Source of the DNA: JALVIU01 sp964462295
GTDB taxonomy: Bacteria > Atribacterota > JALVIU01
Reading direction: 5' to 3'
Assembly: GCA_964462295.1 (NCBI GenBank)
Contig: CAYWXH010000011.1
Span: forward strand, 1-39,379
Length of the DNA stretch: 39,379 nt
Positions 32,783 to 39,379 of the stretch are shown piece after piece (position 1 is the first letter of the stretch; every line of letters starts with the position of its first letter). A model generated the notes under the pieces. That model ran no database searches. It was given only the letters and a program-made list of their open reading frames with translations, and was not told the DNA's origin. Both the position numbers and the translations under genes were made by a program.

Positions 32783-34313
32783 TAAGATATTAATAATTGA
32801 TTTTGGAGGACAATACACCCATCTTATAAAGAGGAATATAAGGGAACTACGAATAGATGTAGAGGTTATCCCTGCCTCTTTGTCTATATCAGAGATTTCT
32901 TCCAAAAAACCAAATGGGATAATCCTATCCGGTGGTCCAAATAGTGTCTATGATAAAAATGCCCCTCATGTTTCAGATGAACTTTTTGATATGAATATCC
33001 CGATACTTGGTATATGTTATGGAATGCAGCTTATTGCCCATATGTTGGGAGGGGAAGTTGAGAGAGGAACAAAAAGGGAATATGGTCCCTCCATGCTTTT
33101 TGTAGACCGGGAAAATGACCCCCTATTTTTTGGAATTACATCTCCCCAACGTGTGTGGATGAGTCATAGTGATCTTGTAACAAAGCTTCCCCAAGGCTTT
33201 GTATCCATTGCACATACCAGAGAGACCCCATTTGCCGCAATAAGACATAAAGACCTACCTATTTATGGGGTACAGTTTCATCCAGAGGTCTCACATACAC
33301 CTTGTGGAAAGGATTTACTTTATAATTTTGTTTATAAAATAGCAGGATGTAAGAGCGATTTTGCAATGGAGGATTTTATTGAGAAAAATATTGAAAAAAT
33401 AAGAGAAAAAGTGGGAGATGATATAGTTATAGGAGCACTAAGTGGTGGAGTGGATTCTACCGTTGCCTCTGTACTTGTCTATAAAGCTATAGGAAAAAGG
33501 TTAAAGCTTGTATTTGTAGATACGGGACTTATGCGTTTCGGAGACACAGAGAAGATAGAGTATCTAAAAGAAACCCTTGGATTAGACATTGAAATAATAG
33601 ATAGTTCTTCTCGTTTTTTGAAAGCATTGAGGGGAGTTTTAGACCCAGAGGAGAAGCGTAAAATTATAGGCCATATGTTTATTGAGGTTTTTGAGGAATT
33701 TGCAAAGAGACACAAAGATGCAAAATGGTTACTTCAGGGAACGATATATCCAGATGTTATAGAGAGTGCAAAGATTAATACATCAAATCCCCATCTTATA
33801 AAGAGCCATCATAATGTTGGTGGACTCCCTGAAGATATGGGTTTAAAACTTTTAGAGCCTATAAGGGAACTCTTTAAAGATGAGGTGAGAGTATTGGGAA
33901 AAGAGCTTGGAATCCCAGAAGATATCCTTATGGCACATCCTTTTCCTGGCCCAGGTCTTGCAGTTAGAATAATCGGAGAAGTTACCCCAGAGAGGGTAGA
34001 TATATTGAAAAGGGTAGATAAGATATATATAGAAGAGCTTAAAAAACATAAGCAGTATGAAAAGATTTGGCAGGCCTTTTCTGTGCTCCTTCCCATAAAA
34101 AGCGTAGGCGTGGCAGGAGATGAGAGGGCTTATAAGTTTGTTGTCGCACTTCGGGCAGTCTTAAGTAGAGATGGAATGACAGCTGATTGGGCAAGGATTC
34201 CATATGATATTTTAGAAGAGATTAGTCTTCGTATAACAAATGAGGTTCCGGAGATTGGCAGAGTAGTTTATGATATTACACCTAAACCGCCAGGTACTAT
34301 AGAATGGGAATAA
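32775..34313 (+). CDS. guaA: GMP synthase (glutamine-hydrolysing)
   Basis: This 512-aa enzyme aminates XMP to GMP. The N-terminal class I glutamine amidotransferase domain has nucleophile Cys81 in GICYGMQ and the His/Glu pair in QFHPEVSHT. The ATP pyrophosphatase domain has the PP-loop ALSGGVDST at about residue 223. The C-terminal dimerisation domain ends in YDITPKPPGTIEWE, as expected for a full-length protein. It is the last gene of the thyX operon. Its stop codon overlaps the T-tract of the convergent terminator. Confidence 0.97.
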   Translation: MADKILIIDFGGQYTHLIKRNIRELRIDVEVIPASLSISEISSKKPNGIILSGGPNSVYDKNAPHVSDELFDMNIPILGICYGMQLIAHMLGGEVERGTKREYGPSMLFVDRENDPLFFGITSPQRVWMSHSDLVTKLPQGFVSIAHTRETPFAAIRHKDLPIYGVQFHPEVSHTPCGKDLLYNFVYKIAGCKSDFAMEDFIEKNIEKIREKVGDDIVIGALSGGVDSTVASVLVYKAIGKRLKLVFVDTGLMRFGDTEKIEYLKETLGLDIEIIDSSSRFLKALRGVLDPEEKRKIIGHMFIEVFEEFAKRHKDAKWLLQGTIYPDVIESAKINTSNPHLIKSHHNVGGLPEDMGLKLLEPIRELFKDEVRVLGKELGIPEDILMAHPFPGPGLAVRIIGEVTPERVDILKRVDKIYIEELKKHKQYEKIWQAFSVLLPIKSVGVAGDERAYKFVVALRAVLSRDGMTADWARIPYDILEEISLRITNEVPEIGRVVYDITPKPPGTIEWE

Positions 34314-34345
34314 AAAAGGATGCCCCATAGGAGACCCTATGGGGC
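34312..34345 (-). terminator. Intrinsic terminator of the GNAT-like gene, convergent with guaA
   Basis: A perfect 10-bp stem (34322-34331 with 34336-34345, GCCCCATAGG paired to CCTATGGGGC) has a 4-nt loop. Read on the minus strand it is followed by ATCCTTTTTTATT. On the plus strand no T-tract follows, so it mainly serves the minus gene. Confidence 0.85.
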
Positions 34346-34385
34346 GGAAGGAGGTAGACTATTATATATCCACACAAAGTATTAG

Positions 34386-35108
34386 CTATACTGTTGGTGA
34401 TTCAGGTACTTCAAAGTTTTCAGCCTTTTTAAGAAGATCTTCAGGTACAGGTCTTATAAGTGTGTAACCTGTGTAATCTTCAAGGTATTTCTTAATTGTG
34501 GTATTCCAATACTCTTTTGTTACATAGAATACCTTTGCACCACCTAATTCGTGCTGTACATCTGGCCATGGATAAGATGGCTGTGCCATACCGATTCCCC
34601 ATCTCTTGAATCCATTGTAACTTTCATAGGTTGCCCAGTACTCTTTTTGTCCAAGTGTTTCAAATGTGTAGTGACATTTTGCATAATACATTGCAGCACC
34701 GAGTCTTCCGCCTCTTTCAAATGCGAGTGTATGGAGGGAGATATTGATATCTTTGTTCATAAGTCTTCCGTTTGCAAATGCTACCAATTTTCCATCAATA
34801 ATACCTACCAATGTGTAAGGGTCTTTTAGACGATTTCTGTACCAGCCAAGGATCTCTGCATATACCCTTGCCCCTACTATATCATAGAAGTCATGATCTA
34901 CATCTAATAATTTTTTGATAAATTCCATAAGTTTGGGTGCTTCTTCTTTCTTAGCCTGTCTTATTACCATATCACCCTTTGTAGTCTTTACCAAAGCTGG
35001 TTCAAATGGAGGGATATCCATTGGAGGTGCAGAAAGAACAGCCTCTAACTCCTCTGCCTTAAATACTATTTCTGTCTGAGATACTTTTTCAGGTAACGGT
35101 CTTTTCAT
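34386..35108 (-). CDS. GNAT-like protein of unknown function
   Basis: This 240-aa soluble protein has an N-terminal extension (1-45) and then a region resembling GNAT acetyltransferases (about 47-200). DMVIRQAKKEEAPKLMEFI fits the first strand and helix, TLVGIIDGKLVAFANGR fits the central strands, and RGGRLGAAMYYAK could be the acetyl-CoA phosphate loop. The later YNGFKRWGIG recalls the Y..GF end motif. The match is weak, and substrate is unknown. It stands alone with a near-consensus promoter, AGGAGG and a strong terminator, which suggests high independent expression. Confidence 0.6.
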   Translation of the reverse strand: MKRPLPEKVSQTEIVFKAEELEAVLSAPPMDIPPFEPALVKTTKGDMVIRQAKKEEAPKLMEFIKKLLDVDHDFYDIVGARVYAEILGWYRNRLKDPYTLVGIIDGKLVAFANGRLMNKDINISLHTLAFERGGRLGAAMYYAKCHYTFETLGQKEYWATYESYNGFKRWGIGMAQPSYPWPDVQHELGGAKVFYVTKEYWNTTIKKYLEDYTGYTLIRPVPEDLLKKAENFEVPESPTV

Positions 35109-35149
35109 TCCCGATTCCTCCTATTTTTTTAAATTTTATTCGCATTTAT

Positions 35150-35178
35150 ATTATAAAATTTCTTTTCAAAAAAGTCAA
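35150..35178 (-). promoter_or_regulatory. Sigma-A promoter for the GNAT-like gene
   Basis: On the minus strand TTGACT (35173-35178), a 17-nt spacer and exact TATAAT (35150-35155). AGGAGG follows close to the start codon. Confidence 0.88.
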
Positions 35179-35231
35179 TCATTTTTTTAAAAAATTTTCG
35201 ATTAATTCATACATTTTTTATTAATTAAGAT

Positions 35232-35246
35232 TATAATACTTATAAT
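35232..35246 (+). promoter_or_regulatory. Possible -10 elements for cdd
   Basis: Two TATAAT hexamers (35232-35237 and 35241-35246) lie 26-40 nt before cdd. No good -35 is found 16-18 nt upstream of either (best TTATTA, 35218-35223), so the promoter is tentative. Confidence 0.45.
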
Positions 35247-35271
35247 AGCTTAAAAAAGGAGTGATATAAAG

Positions 35272-35673
35272 ATGGATAAAGAACTATTAAAAAAAGCTGT
35301 CTCTTTTGCAAAGAAGGCAAGGGATAATGCATACGCACCGTATTCTAATTTTAAGGTAGGTGCCGCAGTTGTTACAAGAAGTGGTAAAATTTTTACAGGG
35401 TGTAATATAGAAAATGCATCATATGGGCTTACTATATGTGCAGAGAGGGTCGCTATATTTAAGGCTGTATCAGAAGGAGAGAGAGATATATCTTCTATCG
35501 TGGTTGTTACGGATACGAATCCTCCTGCCGCCCCTTGTGGTGCATGTAGACAGGTAATGAGAGAGTTTGGAAAAGAGATCGAAGTAATAATGACCAATCT
35601 TAAAGGTGATATCATTATAAAATCTTTGTCAGAGCTTTTGCCCTTGGATTTTGGTCCGGAAGATCTTATTTAG
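35272..35673 (+). CDS. cdd: Cytidine deaminase
   Basis: This 133-aa homotetrameric-type enzyme deaminates cytidine and deoxycytidine in pyrimidine salvage. The zinc ligands are Cys56, Cys89 and Cys92, and the catalytic Glu58 is in ICAERVA; PCGACRQ is exact. YAPYSNFKVGAA is the substrate-binding N-terminal motif. The ribosome site AAAGGAG precedes the start. The 3' end overlaps the convergent dppC gene by 8 nt. Confidence 0.96.
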   Translation: MDKELLKKAVSFAKKARDNAYAPYSNFKVGAAVVTRSGKIFTGCNIENASYGLTICAERVAIFKAVSEGERDISSIVVVTDTNPPAAPCGACRQVMREFGKEIEVIMTNLKGDIIIKSLSELLPLDFGPEDLI

Positions 35674-36490
35674 TATTTTTAAGTCTTGGGTCAAATATGT
35701 CTCTTAATCCATCACCTAATAGGTTAAACCCTAATACTGTAATGAGTATGGCAAGACCGGGAAAGATAACAAGATGAGGGGCAGACCAGATATATTCTCT
35801 CCCTCGGGAGAGCATTGAGCCCCAGGATGGTGTAGGGGGTTGGATGCCAAGGCCTAAAAAACTCAGTGTGGCCTCTGTAAGAATGGCATCTGCGATACCT
35901 AAGGTAGCTACAACTATAATGGGACCAAGACAATTTGGAAGTATATGTTTAAATATTATAGATATATTATGTACACCAAGTGCACGGCTTGCCTCTACAA
36001 AGTCTCTCTTCTTAAGAGAGAGGGTTTCTCCCCTTACCAGTCTTGCTACAGTAGGCCAACTTATTATTCCAAGTGCGAGAAATATGTTATAAAGACTTGG
36101 GCCTAATACGGCCATTATCGCTATAGCAAATAGGAGACTTGGGAAGGAAAACATAATATTCATAATAGATGATATTATATCATCTATTATGCCACCGTAA
36201 AATCCAGAGAGAAGGCCTAAGGTTATCCCTATTGTAAGAGATATGGCCTGTACTACTATGCCTACAGATAGAGAAATTCTTGACCCAAAGATAATTCTAC
36301 TTAGTATATCCCTTCCTTGTACATCTGTACCAAATAGGTATTTTTTTTGAGGGGGTTCCAATGACCTCATTAGGTCTGCATCAGTAGGGCTATATGGTGC
36401 AATAATAGGTGCAAATATGGCAAGTACTACAAAGAAAAGCACAATGCTCCCCCCAACCGCTACTCCTTTATTTTTAAGTGCCTTCTTCAT
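35666..36490 (-). CDS. dppC: Peptide/nickel-type ABC transporter permease (DppC-like)
   Basis: This 274-aa inner-membrane permease belongs to the dipeptide/oligopeptide/nickel family. An N-terminal helix is followed by the extracytoplasmic segment with YLFGTDVQGRDILSR, typical of DppC/OppC, and five further helices. The EAA loop that contacts the ATPase reads EASRALGVHNISIIFKHILPN. It follows dppB after an 8-nt gap. No ATPase gene follows; the next gene is convergent cdd. Confidence 0.93.
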   Translation of the reverse strand: MKKALKNKGVAVGGSIVLFFVVLAIFAPIIAPYSPTDADLMRSLEPPQKKYLFGTDVQGRDILSRIIFGSRISLSVGIVVQAISLTIGITLGLLSGFYGGIIDDIISSIMNIMFSFPSLLFAIAIMAVLGPSLYNIFLALGIISWPTVARLVRGETLSLKKRDFVEASRALGVHNISIIFKHILPNCLGPIIVVATLGIADAILTEATLSFLGLGIQPPTPSWGSMLSRGREYIWSAPHLVIFPGLAILITVLGFNLLGDGLRDIFDPRLKNTK

Positions 36491-36498
36491 ATATTATC

Positions 36499-37437
36499 CT
36501 ACCCCTTTCCATATTTTACTCGTGGATCTATAAAAGAATATATTATATCTACAGTGAGATTTACAAGCGAAAACAAAAGTGCTATAAAGAGTATACATCC
36601 TTGGACCATGGGAAGGTCTCTTGCCATTATGGATTCTATAAGGAGTCTTCCAATTCCGGGCCATCCAAAGACCGTTTCTGTAACAATAGCCCCTCCTAAA
36701 AGCCACCCTGTCTCTATGCCTATTATGGTTACTATAGGGATAAGTGCATTTTTAAGGACATGTTTATAAATTACTATTTTTTCAGATAGCCCCTTGGCAC
36801 GGGCAGTTATTACATAATCCATTCCTATAACATTTAATACAGATGATCTTGAAATACGAGATATAAATGCAGTTACTGCATATCCTAATGTAAGGGAAGG
36901 AAGTATAAGGTAGGATAGGCCAGGGCCATACCCTGAGGGAGGTAGGATAGGCCATAGGACACCAAATATATACATAAGAATAAGCCCAAGCCAAAAGATA
37001 GGCGTAGATACACCGATAAGGGCTATGGTCATACTTATTACATCTATGAATGTATTGTGTTTTATAGCAGATATCACTCCAATAAGCACACCAAAGAATA
37101 TTGCAAAACTCATGGAAAGTAGTGTGAGTTTAAAAGTAGCTGGAAATCTTTCCAGTATAACTTTAAGCACATCCTGATTGCTTCTATATGAATAACCGAG
37201 GTGTCCATGAAGGGCATTCCATACAAACTTTAGATACTGTATATAGGCAGGTTTATCCAGACCCCAATATGCCTTAATCTTTGCAGCTACTTCGGGGTCT
37301 ACCTTTGCAGCCCGGGGATCCATAAGCTGCAATACAGGATCCCCAGGTATGATTCTCATAAGTATAAAGGTTATGAGTGTTACCCCTATTAATATTGGTA
37401 TGAGCAACAAGAGTCTTCTTGCTATATATGTGCCCAT
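36499..37437 (-). CDS. dppB: Peptide/nickel-type ABC transporter permease (DppB-like)
   Basis: This 312-aa permease is the partner of DppC. The N terminus RRLLLLIPILIGVTLITF followed by IPGDP is typical of DppB/OppB. The EAA loop is YVITARAKGLSEKIVIYKHVL. Six membrane helices are visible. It starts 3 nt after the dppA stop. Confidence 0.94.
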   Translation of the reverse strand: MGTYIARRLLLLIPILIGVTLITFILMRIIPGDPVLQLMDPRAAKVDPEVAAKIKAYWGLDKPAYIQYLKFVWNALHGHLGYSYRSNQDVLKVILERFPATFKLTLLSMSFAIFFGVLIGVISAIKHNTFIDVISMTIALIGVSTPIFWLGLILMYIFGVLWPILPPSGYGPGLSYLILPSLTLGYAVTAFISRISRSSVLNVIGMDYVITARAKGLSEKIVIYKHVLKNALIPIVTIIGIETGWLLGGAIVTETVFGWPGIGRLLIESIMARDLPMVQGCILFIALLFSLVNLTVDIIYSFIDPRVKYGKG

Positions 37438-37440
37438 AGA

Positions 37441-39036
37441 TTAGTGTTTAGACACCCAAACCTTTTCCATTCTCTGGTAGTCTACATCTGTTGCGGTAGG
37501 TTGTAATCCATGTACCCATGGTTGGTAAACCATAACTGCCTTATTGTAGTTGTAGAACCACCAAGGTGCATCATCCACTATAATCTCTTCTGCCTCACGG
37601 ATAAGTTTTACCCTTTTTTCTGGGTCTACCTCTTTCTTTGCCGCATCCAAAAGTGCATCTACCTTTGGGTTGTTGTATCCGCAGAAGTTTCCTGCAGGCC
37701 CTATGTTTTTAGAGTGGAAATAAGTATAGAGATAGTTAAGTGGACTCGATTCGCCACCTACTGACCATATATACATCTGGAAGTTTCTATTTCCTACCTC
37801 TTGTCCCAGTGTTCCCCCTTCTACCAATTTTGGTTTTAATTTTATACCTACTTTATTAAGATATGTCATCACAGCTTCAACGGTAGGAAGCCCCCATGCA
37901 GGTGGCCCACTTTTGGTAAGTATCTCTACTTCAAAACCATTTTCATAACCTGCCTCTTTTAAGAGCTCTTTTGCCTTTTCGGGATTGTATTCATATCCCT
38001 TTAAATTTTTGTTGAATGCACCCATACTACTTGGAAGTACGCCTACCGCAGGAAATGCTTTGTTATTTAGCAATTTTTTTATTATGGTTTCCTTATCTAT
38101 AGCATAGTTTATAGCTTTTCTTACTTTTTTGTTTTTAAGTGGTCCCCAATCCAAGTTGAAACCTATATGTCTTGTATAAAGTTCTGCTACTTCTATTAGA
38201 TGTTTTTTGTATATTGGGTGTCTTGTATATTTTTTGTATTGTACATCTGTAAGGACCATCATATCTAATCTTTTAGAATCAAAGGCAAGTTCCCTTGCAG
38301 ATGCCTCAGGCATTACCTTAAATATGATTTTGTCAAGATACGGTCTTCCCATAAAGTAATCTTTATTTGCAACAAGTACAACTTCACTATCTTTTACCCA
38401 TTTTTCTAATTTAAAGGGTCCTGTACCGCATGGTTTATTTCCGAATTCCCTTCCTAATTTTTCTACTTCTTCTTTAGGTACTACAGACATATCTACCCAT
38501 GCACCAAGTTTATTTAGAAATGTCACATCTATATCTTTTAGATCTATTTCTAATGTGTAGTCATCAAGTACTTTTATCCCTTTTATGTGATCGGTTTTCT
38601 TATCAAGATACTCCTTTGCCCCTACGATTCCATCTATTAAAAATGTATGAGGTGCCCTATTTTCCGGTTTGATCCTTTCGAATGAGTATTTAAAATCTGC
38701 TGCCTTTACCTCTCTTCCGTTGTGAAATTTTACCCCTTTTCTTAGATGAAAAATGTAGGTTTTACCATTGTTTTTGACTTCCCATGATTTTGCAATAGCA
38801 GGTTCAATCTTTCCTGTTGCCCCATTTAATCTTACAAGACCATCAAATATAAGCATATTAACCATCTGTGTAGCGGTAAGGGTTGTAAGAATAGGGTCTA
38901 AGTTTACAGGATCCCCGTATGTATCTGGTCTTACAAGTGTACCTCCATACTGTGGTTTTTCCTCTGCTATGCCATAAATGGAAAATGAAAATATAAAAAT
39001 AGATAGTATTAATAAAAAGAGTATACTTTTTTTCAC
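37441..39036 (-). CDS. dppA: Peptide-type ABC transporter substrate-binding protein (DppA-like)
   Basis: This 531-aa binding protein of the SBP_bac_5 family has a signal peptide (about residues 1-24, ending YGIA-EE) with no lipobox, so it should be soluble in the periplasm. Family features include YGGTLV at the mature N terminus, LRKGVKFHNGREVKAADFKYSFER, GTGPFKLEKW and KKVRKAINYAIDKE. Members bind peptides, nickel complexes, sugars or opines, so the ligand is uncertain. It starts with GTG after AAGGAGGG. Its promoter region at 39131-39188 carries two palindromes. Confidence 0.92.
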   Translation of the reverse strand: MKKSILFLLILSIFIFSFSIYGIAEEKPQYGGTLVRPDTYGDPVNLDPILTTLTATQMVNMLIFDGLVRLNGATGKIEPAIAKSWEVKNNGKTYIFHLRKGVKFHNGREVKAADFKYSFERIKPENRAPHTFLIDGIVGAKEYLDKKTDHIKGIKVLDDYTLEIDLKDIDVTFLNKLGAWVDMSVVPKEEVEKLGREFGNKPCGTGPFKLEKWVKDSEVVLVANKDYFMGRPYLDKIIFKVMPEASARELAFDSKRLDMMVLTDVQYKKYTRHPIYKKHLIEVAELYTRHIGFNLDWGPLKNKKVRKAINYAIDKETIIKKLLNNKAFPAVGVLPSSMGAFNKNLKGYEYNPEKAKELLKEAGYENGFEVEILTKSGPPAWGLPTVEAVMTYLNKVGIKLKPKLVEGGTLGQEVGNRNFQMYIWSVGGESSPLNYLYTYFHSKNIGPAGNFCGYNNPKVDALLDAAKKEVDPEKRVKLIREAEEIIVDDAPWWFYNYNKAVMVYQPWVHGLQPTATDVDYQRMEKVWVSKH

Positions 39037-39130
39037 AGGATTTCCCTCCTTTTTAATGGTGAAAAAATATTATACAAAAACCAACAAAAATTAACTCCCT
39101 AAAAATAAGAAAAATTTACCACCCCCTTCT

Positions 39131-39147
39131 CTTCCTAATTTAGGAAG
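39131..39147. promoter_or_regulatory. Palindrome in the dppA leader, possible operator
   Basis: CTTCCTAA and TTAGGAAG flank a single T, giving a perfect 8-bp inverted repeat. It lies about 6-22 nt downstream of the predicted dppA transcription start, a common place for a repressor site. Confidence 0.5.
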
Positions 39148-39158
39148 TTAATTAATTA

Positions 39159-39188
39159 TATCATATATGATAATAGTGAGAAAGTCAA
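39159..39188 (-). promoter_or_regulatory. Sigma-A promoter for dppA, -10 within a palindrome
   Basis: On the minus strand TTGACT (39183-39188), a 17-nt spacer and TATGAT (39160-39165). The -10 lies in a perfect 14-bp palindrome TATCATATATGATA (39159-39172). The leader to dppA is about 115 nt, with a second TATAAT-like hexamer at 39069-39074 lacking a -35. Confidence 0.75.
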
Positions 39189-39255
39189 CAAAAGTTCAAT
39201 ATTAAATTAAAGTTTTAGTTTTTTAAATTTTTTTCGATTTTATCCAAATTATACC

Positions 39256-39284
39256 TTGCATATTTTATGTATATATATTACAAT
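39256..39284 (+). promoter_or_regulatory. Sigma-A promoter for the gene at the window end
   Basis: TTGCAT (39256-39261), a 17-nt spacer and TACAAT (39279-39284). The start would fall near 39291, about 45 nt before the ATG at 39336. Confidence 0.7.
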
Positions 39285-39300
39285 TAAACTAGCAAGCAAT

Positions 39301-39320
39301 TTATTTTATGTATAAAATAA
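39301..39320. promoter_or_regulatory. Palindromic operator candidate with a half-site repeat
   Basis: TTATTTTAT (39301-39309) and ATAAAATAA (39312-39320) form a perfect 9-bp inverted repeat around GT. The 13-mer TATTTTATGTATA occurs here (39302-39314) and again inside the promoter spacer (39261-39273). This arrangement suggests a repressor site. Confidence 0.5.
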
Positions 39321-39335
39321 GAAGAGGTGATGAAT

Positions 39336-39379
39336 ATGGACCTTGCAAAGGAAATTAGACGGAAAGCTGCACTTTCCCC
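39336..39379 (+). CDS. Start of a gene cut by the window end
   Basis: Only 14 complete codons are present, reading MDLAKEIRRKAALS. GAGG at 39324-39327 is spaced 8 nt from this ATG; another in-frame ATG lies two codons upstream at 39330. The segment is amphipathic and basic. Product unknown. Confidence 0.5.
   Translation, partial: MDLAKEIRRKAALS

Noticed and set aside
34322..34345. Hairpin as terminator of guaA on the plus strand.
   Set aside because: No T-tract follows on the plus strand; the T-tract is on the minus-strand side, so it was assigned to the minus gene.
1..39379. CRISPR array, transposase, integrase or phage genes.
   Set aside because: No regularly spaced repeats, terminal inverted repeats around a gene, or recognisable mobile-element proteins were seen on either strand.

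Overview
The window is AT-rich bacterial DNA with dense, mostly overlapping genes (many ATGA or TTGA junctions), strong AGGAGG ribosome sites, and heavy use of AGA/AGG Arg and ATA Ile codons. These traits suggest a thermophilic or deep-branching anaerobe. Two ABC substrate-binding proteins have cleavable signal peptides without a lipobox, although lgt and lspA and a true lipoprotein are present; I infer a diderm envelope. I cannot assign a genus from sequence alone. I see no insertion sequence, phage gene or CRISPR array.

Region 1 (1-15372, + strand) is one long operon for purine or related heterocycle use. It encodes two sets of xanthine dehydrogenase-family FAD and 2Fe-2S subunits, two tandem molybdopterin subunits, an SsnA-like amidohydrolase, a dihydroorotate/dihydropyrimidine dehydrogenase-like flavoprotein, a dihydropyrimidinase/allantoinase-like hydrolase, and a BMP-type nucleoside ABC importer. 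An internal terminator follows the binding-protein gene. The layout suggests uptake, hydroxylation, deamination, reduction and ring opening of one substrate class.

Region 2 (15374-22586) starts with endonuclease III and a single pseudopilin on the minus strand. Divergent from them is a + strand operon: TPR protein, TPR lipoprotein, ECF sigma factor, anti-sigma factor fused to a CBM48-like domain, an exported helical protein, a YkvA-like protein and RqcH. Two ECF-type promoter matches with the same 16-nt spacer sit before the operon and before the anti-sigma gene, suggesting autoregulation.

Region 3 (22538-28728, - strand) is housekeeping: ileS-lspA-lgt-rluD, tRNA-Leu(GAG), an SlyD-like FKBP prolyl isomerase and ferritin. 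The tRNA, FKBP and ferritin each have a near-consensus sigma-70/A promoter with a 17-nt spacer.

Region 4 (28822-34345) is a nucleotide operon: thyX, a DUF72 gene, guaB, threonine aldolase and guaA.

Region 5 (34312-39379) has a monocistronic GNAT-like gene of unknown role with its own strong promoter and terminator, cytidine deaminase, a dppABC-type peptide transporter operon lacking ATPase genes, and the first codons of a gene running off the end. The last intergenic region carries several palindromes that look like operators.
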